Of a stretch of DNA of 64,000 nt, positions 34,687-44,381 are shown in pieces. A model generated the notes under the pieces. That model saw only the letters and a list, made by a program, of their open reading frames with translations. It was not told the origin of the DNA and did not search any database. Every line of letters starts with the position of its first letter. Positions within the stretch are counted from its first letter, which is position 1. Origin of the DNA: a bacterium. Its GTDB lineage: Bacteria; SZUA-79; Acidulodesulfobacterales; Acidulodesulfobacteraceae. The translations under genes and the position numbers were made by a program. Location: NCBI GenBank assembly GCA_021845685.1, contig JAJZVN010000002.1, positions 1-64,000 of the forward strand, given 5' to 3'.

Positions 34687-36270
34687 ATGCTGTCTTATAA
34701 TAAAAGAACTTCAATATTTCTTAAAAAATTTATCAGCACTATTGAAGAATTTAAACTTATTGAATGGGGAGAATCTGTTCTTATTGCAGTAAGCGGCGGC
34801 GTTGACTCTGTTTCTTTATTATATTCGCTTTATTTTTTAAGACATCTATTAGGTATTAAAATTTCCTGCGCAGTATTCGACCATGGAATAAGAGAATCGT
34901 CATATAAAGAAGTTGAATATTTAGAAAATTTGTGCAATATTTTATCCGTCCCGTTTTACACAGATAAAGCCAATATTGTTGCCGAGTCAAAAATTAATAA
35001 AAAAAGTATTGAAGAAACAGCCAGAAATTTTAGATATAAATTCCTTTACAAAACGGCAAATGAAATAAATGCCGATAAAATAGCGGCAGCTCATCATTTA
35101 GATGATTTTGCCGAAAATTTTTTAATGAGAACAATTACAGGCGGCGGAAGCGGGTCAATAGCGGGAATAAAAGTTAAAAACGGTATGATTATCCGTCCTT
35201 TTATTAAATTTTCTAAAAAAGAAATTATTGATTTTGCAAAATTAAATTCAATAAAATTTTTTGAAGACTATACAAATTATCAAGAAGATATTTTCAGGAA
35301 TAATATAAGATTAAATATTATTCCTGTATTTAAAAAAATAAACCCTTCTTTTTTAAATACTATATACAGAACTTCCGAAGTTCTCAGACAAGATGATGAA
35401 TTTATTGAAAATTGCGCTCGAGAAATTTTCAAAAATAATGTTTCAGATACCGAATATAAAAATTCAGGAATATTAACTTTTAATATTCCTGAATTGCTAA
35501 AGATGCCAGAAACTGTTCTTTATAGATTTTTTAAGCTTGCCTTATATGAAATTATAATTAACAAAAATGATAATGATAATAAAGATAATAATAACGGCAT
35601 AGAAAATTTTATTTCGTACGGCAATTTTAAAAATTTTTTAAATATTCTAAAAAGCAGTAAACCTAACATCTTATTTAATCTTAATAAAAGTATCAGAATA
35701 ATTAAAACTTACGAAAAAATAATTTTTGAAAAAATTGAAAACGACATATATATCGGGAAAATAAAAAATACTTACCATCATTTTCCTTTAGATTTTAAAC
35801 ATTATGAATATTTAATTAATCACGACGATATTGTTGAAAATAATTCAGTAAATATAAATACAATTAATAAATTTATTATTCATATAAAAGAATTAGATTT
35901 CAACTTAATAATCGGAAAATATAACAATATTAAAACAAAAACTGTTATAGATAAATTGATAAAAAAAAATTTTAAAAACCGATTAAACAATACAATATTA
36001 TTTGATTTTGATAAACTGTCATTCCCTATAAAAATTAGAAATTTTATGAACGGCGACAAATTTACTCCGCTCGGCATGCAAAATGAAAAAAAAGTTAAAA
36101 AATTTTTTATAGATAAAAAAATACCTGTATTACTAAGACATAACGTGCCTATTATTTTGTCCGATAATAAAATTGTATGGGTCGGATTTATTATTATGAG
36201 CGATATGATAAAAATAACAGATTCAACAAAAAGCATAGGATATATGAAATTGTTAAATAATAATAAATAA
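34687..36270 (+). CDS. tilS: tRNA(Ile)-lysidine synthetase
   Basis: A 527-aa enzyme that converts C34 of tRNA-Ile(CAU) to lysidine. The PP-loop ATP motif VLIAVSGGVDSVSLLYSL is at about residues 31-48. HHLDDFAENFLMRTITGGG and the RPF segment GMIIRPFIKFSKKEI follow. The C-terminal substrate-binding domain ends with RNFMNGDKFTPLGMQNEKKVKKFFIDKKIP, diagnostic of TilS. It is somewhat long; Asn/Lys-rich stretches near residues 295-310 and in the 340-440 region account for the excess. It begins the conserved tilS-ftsH-folP block. Its last codons run into a heptamer repeat. Confidence 0.92.
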   Translation: MLSYNKRTSIFLKKFISTIEEFKLIEWGESVLIAVSGGVDSVSLLYSLYFLRHLLGIKISCAVFDHGIRESSYKEVEYLENLCNILSVPFYTDKANIVAESKINKKSIEETARNFRYKFLYKTANEINADKIAAAHHLDDFAENFLMRTITGGGSGSIAGIKVKNGMIIRPFIKFSKKEIIDFAKLNSIKFFEDYTNYQEDIFRNNIRLNIIPVFKKINPSFLNTIYRTSEVLRQDDEFIENCAREIFKNNVSDTEYKNSGILTFNIPELLKMPETVLYRFFKLALYEIIINKNDNDNKDNNNGIENFISYGNFKNFLNILKSSKPNILFNLNKSIRIIKTYEKIIFEKIENDIYIGKIKNTYHHFPLDFKHYEYLINHDDIVENNSVNINTINKFIIHIKELDFNLIIGKYNNIKTKTVIDKLIKKNFKNRLNNTILFDFDKLSFPIKIRNFMNGDKFTPLGMQNEKKVKKFFIDKKIPVLLRHNVPIILSDNKIVWVGFIIMSDMIKITDSTKSIGYMKLLNNNK

Positions 36271-36309
36271 TAAATAATAAATAATAAATAATAAATAATA
36301 AATAATAAA
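36256..36309. repeat. Heptanucleotide repeat (AATAAAT) overlapping the tilS stop
   Basis: About seven copies of AATAAAT, beginning inside the final Asn-Asn-Asn-Lys codons of tilS and continuing beyond its stop. Because the unit is 7 bp, copy-number change before the stop would shift the reading frame of the last residues. Confidence 0.8.
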
Positions 36310-36666
36310 ACAAGGCTTTAAGTAATATATTGTAAATTATTAATTTAAAACTATTATTATAACTATTTGCAGGAATCATGAAATTAATAAAAATAATAAA
36401 TAAATAAATAATTATAATAACTAACTATAAAAATAATAATTAACTATAATAATAAAAAATAATAAAATAAAAATACAATATAAAAACAATATATTTATTC
36501 TTGCCGACAATTTAAATTTTAAAATTATTTATATTTGTTTTTAATAATTTTATTGAAAAAAAAATTTAAATATGCCATATTTGATTATATAAATAATTAT
36601 TTAATATTTATTTTTTTGCTATTTATCAATTTTTTTAATTTATTTTTTAGGAGCAAACTGCGAAAT

Positions 36667-36699
36667 TCTCTCCTTATTTAAAGGAGAGATATATTTTTA
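36667..36699 (+). terminator. Hairpin, probable tilS terminator or ftsH leader element
   Basis: TCTCTCCTT (36667-36675) pairs perfectly with AAGGAGAGA (36681-36689) around an ATTTA loop, followed by TATATTTTT. The remainder of the 533-base tilS-ftsH spacer is AT-rich with no ORF. Confidence 0.5.
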
Positions 36700-36803
36700 A
36701 ATAACGCACATCGCATTAAGCGTATTAAGATATAATTAATTAATATACAATAAAATAAAAATAAACAGTTCAAACTTTTAAGTTTTAAGGAGGTTATTCT
36801 AAC

Positions 36804-38651
36804 TTGAATCCCAAATTTAAAAATATTTTATTATGGGTCTTTATAATTTTTTTAATGATATTTATATTTACAATGTTTAATCACCATAAGCCAAAAACAC
36901 AGAAAATAATATTTTCATCATTATTAAGTTATATAAAAGAAGGTAAAATAAAAAGCATTACGATTGAATCCCATAATATAATCGGAGTATTCAAAACAGG
37001 TAAAAAATTTAAATCATATGCTCCTGCGCACCCAGGTTTAGTCAAATTATTAGAAAAACACAATGTTCCGATAACTGCCAAACCCGTACCGAGTTCTCCT
37101 TGGTATATGTCATTTTTATTATCCTGGCTGCCTATGATTCTTATCTTGTTTGCGTTCTGGTATTTCTTCTGGAGACAAATGCAGGGAGGGGCAGGGAAAG
37201 CAATGTCTTTTGGCAAATCTAAAGCCAAATTAATGGACGAATCCGCTAAAAAGATAACTTTTGCAGATGTTGCAGGCATCGATGAATCTAAACAAGAACT
37301 TGAGGAAATTGTTGATTTTTTAAAAGATCCAAAAAAATTTACAAAATTAGGCGGCAGAATACCTCATGGAGTATTGCTTGTCGGACCTCCTGGCACAGGT
37401 AAAACGTTACTTGCAAAAGCAATAGCAGGAGAGGCGGGCGTACCTTTTTTCAGCATTAGCGGATCAGATTTTGTTGAAATGTTTGTCGGGGTAGGCGCAT
37501 CTCGAGTTAGAGATCTTTTTGCTCAGGGCAAGAAAAATGCTCCCTGTATAATATTTATAGATGAAATTGACGCAGTCGGAAGACATAGAGGCGCAGGTTT
37601 AGGAGGCGGACATGATGAAAGAGAGCAAACATTAAATCAGCTGCTTGTTGAAATGGATGGATTTGCGCCTAACGACGGTGTAATTTTAATTGCGGCAACT
37701 AACAGACCTGATGTTTTAGATCCTGCTCTTTTAAGACCCGGCAGATTTGACAGGCAGGTGATTGTTCCGAAACCAGATATAAAAGGAAGAGAAGGCATAT
37801 TGAAAGTTCATACAAAAAATATTCCTTTAGATAGCGATGTTGATTTGGGAATTATTGCAAGAGGGACACCCGGTTTTTCCGGCGCCGATTTAGCTAATAT
37901 GGTAAATGAAGCTGCTTTACTGGCTGCGAGAAATAACGGGTCAACGGTTAAAATGGAAAATCTTGAAGAAGCTAAAGATAAAGTTATGATGGGAACCGAA
38001 AGACGAAGTATGGTTATTAGCGATAAAGAGAAAAAAATAACCGCGTTTCACGAAGCAGGACATACTATTGTTGCAAAAATGCTTCCTGGAAGCGATCCTA
38101 TTCACAAAGTTACGATTATTCCTCGAGGTATGGCAATGGGATTGACTATGCAGCTTCCTATAGATGAAAAGCATAATTACGATGAAGAGTATCTTCTTAA
38201 CGAAGTAGCCATTTTACTTGGTGGCAGAAGCGCTGAAGAGCTGATATTTAATTCAATGACTACAGGAGCATCCAATGACATTGAAAGAGCTACCGATATT
38301 GCAAGAAAAATGGTTTGCGAATGGGGAATGAGCAAAAAATTAGGACCGCTTACATTTGGGAAAAAAGACGAACAGATTTTTCTCGGGAGAGAATTTGCCC
38401 AGCACAAAGATTATTCTGAATCGACTGCCGTTGCTATTGATGGGGAAGTAAGGGATATAGTTTCGTCTAATCACGAAAAAGCAATAAAAATTTTAACCGA
38501 CAATATGGAAATATTGAAGGATCTTGCAAATACGCTGATTGACAAAGAGACTGTCAACGGTAAAGAAATAGACGCTATAATTTTAGCGCATAAACCTGAT
38601 TATAAAAATAGCGATTCAAAAGATATTCCTGCTGAAACTATAGCGGAATAA
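36804..38651 (+). CDS. ftsH: ATP-dependent zinc metalloprotease FtsH
   Basis: A 615-aa membrane-anchored AAA+ protease that degrades misassembled membrane and short-lived regulatory proteins. Two N-terminal membrane helices (residues ~8-25 and ~104-123) flank a periplasmic domain. The AAA module has Walker A GPPGTGKT (residues 194-201), Walker [12 protein letters not shown] and the second region of homology [20 protein letters not shown]. The zinc site HEAGH is at residues 416-420. The start is TTG with AAGGAGG 10 bases upstream; MNPKFKN is the expected N-terminus, so the unusual start codon is well supported. Confidence 0.97.
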   Translation: MNPKFKNILLWVFIIFLMIFIFTMFNHHKPKTQKIIFSSLLSYIKEGKIKSITIESHNIIGVFKTGKKFKSYAPAHPGLVKLLEKHNVPITAKPVPSSPWYMSFLLSWLPMILILFAFWYFFWRQMQGGAGKAMSFGKSKAKLMDESAKKITFADVAGIDESKQELEEIVDFLKDPKKFTKLGGRIPHGVLLVGPPGTGKTLLAKAIAGEAGVPFFSISGSDFVEMFVGVGASRVRDLFAQGKKNAPCIIFIDEIDAVGRHRGAGLGGGHDEREQTLNQLLVEMDGFAPNDGVILIAATNRPDVLDPALLRPGRFDRQVIVPKPDIKGREGILKVHTKNIPLDSDVDLGIIARGTPGFSGADLANMVNEAALLAARNNGSTVKMENLEEAKDKVMMGTERRSMVISDKEKKITAFHEAGHTIVAKMLPGSDPIHKVTIIPRGMAMGLTMQLPIDEKHNYDEEYLLNEVAILLGGRSAEELIFNSMTTGASNDIERATDIARKMVCEWGMSKKLGPLTFGKKDEQIFLGREFAQHKDYSESTAVAIDGEVRDIVSSNHEKAIKILTDNMEILKDLANTLIDKETVNGKEIDAIILAHKPDYKNSDSKDIPAETIAE

Positions 38652-38656
38652 AAATT

Positions 38657-39901
38657 ATGCATGCTTATCTTGTTGATGTTTTTAATTCTAAATTAGCTAT
38701 AAGCGAATTAGATAAAATAGGCGTTTCAAAATCAGGGAACCTTATTATGTCTGATAAGCTTATATTTATCGTTATTAAGTTAAAAAATATTAATCCTACT
38801 GCATTAAACATATTAAAGCAGGAGGCATTAAGCATAGGAGCCGAATTAGCAAACCATAGAGATGTTATAACAGGGAAAATTCATATATCTGACGGTATTT
38901 TGTTCGGAACTTTAGTTCAGCTGCGTATCGTCGTAAAAAAGATAAAAAATCAACAATTTGGACTCAAATCACTTTCTTCGGATATTGAGAATATATTAGA
39001 TGTCGTCAACATTAATATTAAACATATTGATCCAAATAATTCCGATTTAAAATTTAAGATATTAAAAACAAATAAAAAGGACTTAATATTAGGAAAATAT
39101 CCATTAATAATGGGGATTCTTAATATTACTTCGGATTCGTTTTCAGACGGCGGACAGTATCTCAATTTTAACGCCGCCGTTAATAGAGGAATTGAAATTG
39201 AAAAAGAAGGGGCTGATATAATAGATATAGGCGGAGAGTCTACAAGACCAGGAGCTGATTTTATTGATGAACAGACAGAAATAGACAGGGTATGTCCCGT
39301 AATTAAAAAATTATCCGAAAGTGTAGATATTCCTATATCAATAGACACCAGAAAGCCTAAAGTCGCAAAAGAAGCAGTTATAGCGGGAGCTTCTATAATA
39401 AACGACGTTTCAGGTTTAACTTATGAAACTGACAGTATGGCGGATGTCTTATTGTCTTACGATATTCCTTATATTTTAATGCATTCTAGAAATAAAAATC
39501 CACAAAATATGCAGACCAATATTGAACCGTACGAGGATGCCGCGTTTGATATTATTTTATATTTTAATGAGAAAATATCATATTTAAAAACTAAAGGATA
39601 TGATATTGATAAAATAATTTTAGACCCTGGTTTCGGTTTTGCGAAATCGGCGGAAGACAATTATAATATTTTAAATTATATATTATCTTTTAAATCATTA
39701 AATTTGCCTGTTTTAGCAGGTATTTCCAGAAAATCTTTTATTAATAATATTACAGGAAAGCAAAAAGAAAATATGCTTATAGGCAATATTGCTTTGGCTT
39801 CTTATCTGTTTTTGAAAAATATTGATATAATTAGAGTTCATGATGTTGAACAAACTAAAACAGCTTTAAATATTATTACAAAATTAAAAGAAAACTTGTA
39901 A
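38657..39901 (+). CDS. folP: Dihydropteroate synthase with N-terminal extension
   Basis: A 414-aa protein whose C-terminal ~270 residues are DHPS of folate synthesis, condensing pABA with hydroxymethyl-dihydropterin diphosphate. Motifs are LIMGILNITSDSFSDGGQY (near residue 150), DIIDIGGESTRPGA, ISIDTRKPKVA and IILDPGFGFAKS. The first ~145 residues form a separate domain found in some bacterial FolP proteins, function unclear. It starts 5 bases after ftsH and precedes cdaA, so it is in the same operon. Confidence 0.93.
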   Translation: MHAYLVDVFNSKLAISELDKIGVSKSGNLIMSDKLIFIVIKLKNINPTALNILKQEALSIGAELANHRDVITGKIHISDGILFGTLVQLRIVVKKIKNQQFGLKSLSSDIENILDVVNINIKHIDPNNSDLKFKILKTNKKDLILGKYPLIMGILNITSDSFSDGGQYLNFNAAVNRGIEIEKEGADIIDIGGESTRPGADFIDEQTEIDRVCPVIKKLSESVDIPISIDTRKPKVAKEAVIAGASIINDVSGLTYETDSMADVLLSYDIPYILMHSRNKNPQNMQTNIEPYEDAAFDIILYFNEKISYLKTKGYDIDKIILDPGFGFAKSAEDNYNILNYILSFKSLNLPVLAGISRKSFINNITGKQKENMLIGNIALASYLFLKNIDIIRVHDVEQTKTALNIITKLKENL

Positions 39902-39938
39902 AATTTCATATCTTAGTTTAATTTAACATATAATTTTT

Positions 39939-40775
39939 ATGCTTTCCTTATTGCTTCAAAATTTTAGGTGGCAAGACATTGTAGATATATTATTTGTAAC
40001 TTTTATAATATATCGCATATTAATGCTTATAAAAGGCACTGGCGCATTTCAGGTATTAATAGGACTTATTGTTATTTTTTTAATTTTTTTAATAGCTGTA
40101 GCTTTAAAACTTTATGCTACGGAATTTATTTTTGGAGATTTTTTAAGTTCAATAATTATTGTTATAGTCGTACTTTTCAGAAATGAAATAAGAAAAGCTT
40201 TAATTGACGTGGGGAAAAATCCATTTGCTATCGCACAGAATAAACTTGAGAAAGTAAGTATTATAGAAGAAACATCGCATGCGGTAATAGAATTGGCAAA
40301 TAAGCAAACAGGGGCAATAATCGTTTTTGAAAGAAATGTGTTTCTTGGAGATTATTTAAAAATAGGTATTAAATTAGACTCTTTAATTTCACAAGAATTA
40401 TTAATAAGTATTTTTACGCCGCCTTCTCCGCTTCATGACGGTGCAGTTATTATTCAAAAAGGCAGAATTACCGCAGCTTCCTGCTATCTGCCTCTGTCAA
40501 CCGAAGAAAATATAGATCAAAATTTTGGCACAAGACACAGGTCTGCCATAGGGCTTTCCGAATTAACCGATGCACTTTCTATCGTTATTTCCGAAGAAAC
40601 AGGACATATTTCAGTAGTAATGCCTAAAAAAATTATTAAAATTTCAAATATAGAAGAGTTGAAAACCGTTTTATTTAAAAATACTTCTGAACAAACTAAC
40701 GAAAATAAGCTCTTATTAAAATCTGTTTACGAATTAATTTTTGGTACAAATAAAAACGATAATAATAATGAATAA
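39939..40775 (+). CDS. cdaA: Diadenylate cyclase CdaA
   Basis: A 278-aa membrane enzyme making cyclic di-AMP from two ATP. Three N-terminal hydrophobic helices (residues ~5-80) precede the DAC domain, which carries the catalytic PLHDGAVII (DGA) and FGTRHRSAIGLSE (RHR) motifs. The start ATG at 39939 lacks a strong ribosome site. Its gene overlaps cdaR, and glmM follows, reproducing the conserved cdaA-cdaR-glmM module that ties c-di-AMP to cell-wall precursor synthesis. Confidence 0.95.
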   Translation: MLSLLLQNFRWQDIVDILFVTFIIYRILMLIKGTGAFQVLIGLIVIFLIFLIAVALKLYATEFIFGDFLSSIIIVIVVLFRNEIRKALIDVGKNPFAIAQNKLEKVSIIEETSHAVIELANKQTGAIIVFERNVFLGDYLKIGIKLDSLISQELLISIFTPPSPLHDGAVIIQKGRITAASCYLPLSTEENIDQNFGTRHRSAIGLSELTDALSIVISEETGHISVVMPKKIIKISNIEELKTVLFKNTSEQTNENKLLLKSVYELIFGTNKNDNNNE

Positions 40776-41442
40776 AAATTTAAAAAATATAAAAAATATA
40801 GTAAAAGGCAATTCCTGGCTTAAAATAATTTCTTTATTTATCGCTATTTTTATATGGATATACGTGATAGGCGGAAAAAAATACGATATTAATTTGCATG
40901 CCGGTCTTAAGATATACGCTTTACCTAAAGGGCTTGCTATCAGCAATACTCTGCCAAAAAAAATCATAATAAAATTAAGGGGTTCAAAAGTTTCATTTAT
41001 GAAATTAAATAAAAAAATATATTTTAGAATTAACGGAAGCTCGCTTTTGAGTAAAAAAAACACATTGATTTTAAGTCAGTCATATTTAAATTTACCTTCA
41101 GGCATAAGAGTTGTAAGAATTTATCCTAAAATTATTCCTGTGATAATAAGCAGAGTCGTTGTAAAATATATAAAAGTTCTCCCTTTGTTTAAAGGTAAAT
41201 TGAAAACGGGCTACTATCTAAAAAATATTTCTTTTTTCCCTCAATATATTAAAGTTAAAGGACCGAAAGATATTGTTGATAATCTTTCGGTTATTACTAC
41301 GAAAAAAATAAATATTAATAATATTAAAAAAAATATATTAGTCAGGATAAGTTTAGTTAACCCTACAAAATTTCTTAAGATTTTATACAATAAAAAAATT
41401 AATATTAATTTAGTTATCGGCAGGATTAAAAAAAATGCGTAA
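40768..41442 (+). CDS. CdaR-like YbbR-domain protein
   Basis: A 224-aa membrane-anchored protein with a single N-terminal helix (SWLKIISLFIAIFIWIYVIG) and an extracytoplasmic portion with YbbR-type repeats (SGIRVVRIYPKIIPVII, LPLFKGKLKTGYYLKNISFF). CdaR proteins regulate CdaA. The ATG at 40768 is the natural start, overlapping the cdaA stop by 8 bases; the longer TTG frame from 40741 is not needed. It overlaps glmM by 8 bases. The sequence is unusually rich in Ile and Lys. Identification rests mostly on position. Confidence 0.8.
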   Translation: MNKNLKNIKNIVKGNSWLKIISLFIAIFIWIYVIGGKKYDINLHAGLKIYALPKGLAISNTLPKKIIIKLRGSKVSFMKLNKKIYFRINGSSLLSKKNTLILSQSYLNLPSGIRVVRIYPKIIPVIISRVVVKYIKVLPLFKGKLKTGYYLKNISFFPQYIKVKGPKDIVDNLSVITTKKININNIKKNILVRISLVNPTKFLKILYNKKININLVIGRIKKNA

Positions 41443-42793
41443 ATTGTTTGGAACAGACGGGATTCGCGGTATTGCAAACAAAGATCCGCTTACCCCGGAA
41501 AATGCTTTAAGGCTCGGAATGGCATTAATTTATGTTTTAAATTTAAAATCTCCGGGCAAAAAATTAAAAATTGTTATAGGAAAAGATACAAGAATTTCAG
41601 GCTATATGTTAGAAACGGCTCTTTCTTCGGGTATTTGTTCTATGGGTTCCGATGTATATCTAATAGGTCCTATGCCTACTCCTGGCGTTGCTTTTATAAC
41701 TTCAAGCATGAGGGCAGACGCAGGGGTTGTAATTTCTGCTTCGCATAACCCATATTACGATAACGGCATAAAGTTCTTTGACTGTAAAGGATTTAAATTT
41801 CCCGAAGAACTTGAATATAAAATTGAGGATGTATTTTTTTCATCTATACTTGATTCAAGCGAATTAAGACCTGTAAATGCCGATATAGGCAAAGCCCACA
41901 GAATTGACGATGCAACAGGAAGATATATAATTTTTACAAAATTAACATTTCCAAAATGTCTTACGTTAAACGGACTTAAAATTGTGATTGACTGTGCAAA
42001 CGGGGCAGGCTATAAAGCAGCTCCTGAAGTATTTAGCGAGTTAGGCGCGGAAGTTACTATCACGGCATCAAGACCCGACGGCTTAAATATAAATGAAAAA
42101 TGCGGTTCTATGTATCCTGAATTTATCAGCTCGGAAGTTTTAAAAAATAAAGCAGATATTGGTATTGCATTTGACGGAGACGGCGATAGAGTAATTTTTT
42201 GCGATGAAAACGGTAAGATTTTGTACGGCGATGAATTTCTTGCTATTTGCGCTTTATATATGAAAGATATCGGAGAATTAAAAAATAATGGAATTGTGAC
42301 GACGTCTATGTCAAACATTGCTCTTGAAATATTAATGAAAAAAAACGGCATTAATATAAGTTATGCTGATGTTGGCGATAGATATATAATGGAACAAATG
42401 ATTAAAAAAGGATTTAATCTTGGCGGAGAGCAATCGGGTCATATAATTTTTTTAGATGATGCAAACACTGGGGACGCGACAATATCCGCTTTAAAACTTT
42501 TAACTATTATGATAAAATTAAATAAATCGTTGTCGGAGTTAAGAAAAATTATAACACCGTATCCGCAAGTTTTAATAAATATTGATGTTCCTTATAAAAA
42601 GAATTTAGATGAATTGCCTGAATTCAATAAAAAAATTGTTCATTATAATAAAATATTGGAAAACAAAGGAAGAATTTTTATAAGATATTCAGGCACGCAG
42701 AATTATTTGAGAATTCTTGTGGAAGGCGAAGATAATGAAGAAATAAATAAAATCGGATTAGACTTAAAAGAAGAAATATTGAAAAATTTTTAA
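41435..42793 (+). CDS. glmM: Phosphoglucosamine mutase
   Basis: A 452-aa enzyme interconverting glucosamine-6-P and glucosamine-1-P for peptidoglycan and LPS precursors. Signature segments are LFGTDGIRGIAN at the start, the phosphoserine loop VVISASHNPYYDNGIK (near residue 100), the metal-binding DGDGDRV (near 246), GGEQSGHII, and the phosphate-binding RYSGTQNYLRILVEG. Length is typical. It closes the ftsH-folP-cdaA-cdaR-glmM run. Confidence 0.96.
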   Translation: MRKLFGTDGIRGIANKDPLTPENALRLGMALIYVLNLKSPGKKLKIVIGKDTRISGYMLETALSSGICSMGSDVYLIGPMPTPGVAFITSSMRADAGVVISASHNPYYDNGIKFFDCKGFKFPEELEYKIEDVFFSSILDSSELRPVNADIGKAHRIDDATGRYIIFTKLTFPKCLTLNGLKIVIDCANGAGYKAAPEVFSELGAEVTITASRPDGLNINEKCGSMYPEFISSEVLKNKADIGIAFDGDGDRVIFCDENGKILYGDEFLAICALYMKDIGELKNNGIVTTSMSNIALEILMKKNGINISYADVGDRYIMEQMIKKGFNLGGEQSGHIIFLDDANTGDATISALKLLTIMIKLNKSLSELRKIITPYPQVLINIDVPYKKNLDELPEFNKKIVHYNKILENKGRIFIRYSGTQNYLRILVEGEDNEEINKIGLDLKEEILKNF

Positions 42794-42819
42794 CAAAATT
42801 TATAATATGAAAAAAACTG

Positions 42820-42866
42820 CCTGATAAATAGATAAATAAATAGATAGATAGATAAATAGATAAATT
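42820..42866. repeat. Tetranucleotide repeat (GATA/AATA)n
   Basis: Interspersed ATAAATAGATAG units in the glmM-pdxJ spacer; about eleven 4-bp units. Confidence 0.7.
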
Positions 42867-43003
42867 ATATTATAAAACTACCGGTTACGGAAATGAGTTT
42901 AGTATTCGAATTATATTATAAACTTATAGGAGCGTTTAAGTTTAGATTTATAAATATCTAATAAGTATTTAAGTATTTATAAATTTAAAATGACGGGTAA
43001 ACA

Positions 43004-43747
43004 ATGAAATTAGGAGTTAATATTGATCATATTGCAACTTTGAGAAATGCGCGCGGGGGCGAATTTCCATCCCCTCTGCACGCGGCTTTTACGGTTTTAG
43101 AAGCAGGAGCTTTTAATGTAACCTGTCATTTAAGAGAAGACAGGAGGCATATAAAGGACAATGACATAAGATTAATTTCGGAACAGACAAAAAGATTAAA
43201 TTTTGAAATGGCTGCAAATGATCAAATAATCTCTTTAGCTCTTGAAGTAATTCCAAGGTCAATTACTTTAGTTCCGGAAAAAAGGCAGGAACTTACCACC
43301 GAAGGCGGTTTAAATGTAGTTTTTGATATTGAGAAATATAAAAAAATAAATGATAAATTCAGGTCTAAAGGCATAAATGTATCGGCTTTTATTGAACCAG
43401 AAGAACTTCAAATTGAAGCGGCAAAAAAAGCTGAATTTAATTTTATTGAAATTCACACAGGAAAATATGCTCAATATCTTGATCCTTTAAAAAGATATGA
43501 AGAATTAGCCAGAATTAAAAAAGCAGCCGAATTTGCTTTAAACATCGGACTACAAGTAAATGCGGGTCATGGATTAAATTATGAAAATACCCGCGATATA
43601 GCAGAGATAGAAGGAATTTATGAACTTAATATAGGTTATTCAATCGTAGCGCATGCTGTATTTACAGGTCTTGATAATGCCGTTAAAGAAATGCTTGATA
43701 TTATTAAAACAGCCGGATTAATAAATAATTGCGGGAAATTAAAATAG
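43004..43747 (+). CDS. pdxJ: Pyridoxine 5'-phosphate synthase
   Basis: A 247-aa TIM-barrel enzyme condensing 1-deoxyxylulose-5-P with amino-acetone-3-P to make pyridoxine phosphate. The opening MKLGVNIDHIATLRNARGG is highly diagnostic, and CHLREDRRHIKDND, FIEIHTGKYA, NAGHGLNYEN and IGYSIVAHAVFTGL complete the active site. Length is normal. It follows glmM after about 210 bases and precedes acpS, as in related genomes. Confidence 0.96.
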   Translation: MKLGVNIDHIATLRNARGGEFPSPLHAAFTVLEAGAFNVTCHLREDRRHIKDNDIRLISEQTKRLNFEMAANDQIISLALEVIPRSITLVPEKRQELTTEGGLNVVFDIEKYKKINDKFRSKGINVSAFIEPEELQIEAAKKAEFNFIEIHTGKYAQYLDPLKRYEELARIKKAAEFALNIGLQVNAGHGLNYENTRDIAEIEGIYELNIGYSIVAHAVFTGLDNAVKEMLDIIKTAGLINNCGKLK

Positions 43748-43979
43748 TTAATTTTATAAAATTAACTATTTTAATTTAGTTTATTCTAATTATATATAAT
43801 TTATATCTGAATATTTATAAACTATTTATTATTTTATTATTATAATAATAATAAACTTAAGCAAAATAATAAATAAAAATTATAATATAAAATAATTATT
43901 TATAAAAATAAAAAGGTATAATAAATTAAAATGCAAATTACAATAATATTTAAAATAATAATACTTAAAGGTTTTATAA

Positions 43980-44372
43980 GTGATTAGCGGCATAGGGCTT
44001 GATATCGTCAGCATAGACAGGATTAAATCGCTAAAAGAAAACTATGGCGACAGATTTTTAAACAGGATTTTTTCGGCGGATGAATTAAATAATATTAATA
44101 AAATTGAACATAAAAAAAAAATTGAACAAAAAATAGCAGGGTTTTTTGCTGCAAAAGAAGCTTTTTTAAAGTCTTTACGTATCGGTCTTTTTTCTATTCC
44201 GTTTAATTCTATAAATGTGTTTAATGAGCAAAACGGAGCGCCTTTTTTATTTATAGATGATGAAATTAGAAAATTTATTGTAAATAAATACAACGCTAAA
44301 ATAAATAAAATTAGTTTATCTATTTCTCATGACAATGGTTTTGCCGCAGCAATTGTTATATTAGAGAATTAA
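43980..44372 (+). CDS. acpS: Holo-[acyl-carrier-protein] synthase
   Basis: A 130-aa phosphopantetheinyl transferase activating acyl carrier protein. The motifs GIGLDIVSIDRI (Mg-binding Asp) and FFAAKEAFLKSL are diagnostic, with SLSISHDNGFAAA at the end. The start is GTG at 43980 with a weak AAAGG upstream. The next gene begins 9 bases downstream, so the two are co-transcribed. Confidence 0.94.
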   Translation: MISGIGLDIVSIDRIKSLKENYGDRFLNRIFSADELNNINKIEHKKKIEQKIAGFFAAKEAFLKSLRIGLFSIPFNSINVFNEQNGAPFLFIDDEIRKFIVNKYNAKINKISLSISHDNGFAAAIVILEN

Positions 44373-44381
44373 AAACATAAA

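Noticed and set aside
42794-43003. Possible short gene between glmM and pdxJ
   Set aside because: Only a GATA-type microsatellite and AT-rich spacer; no frame with a ribosome site.
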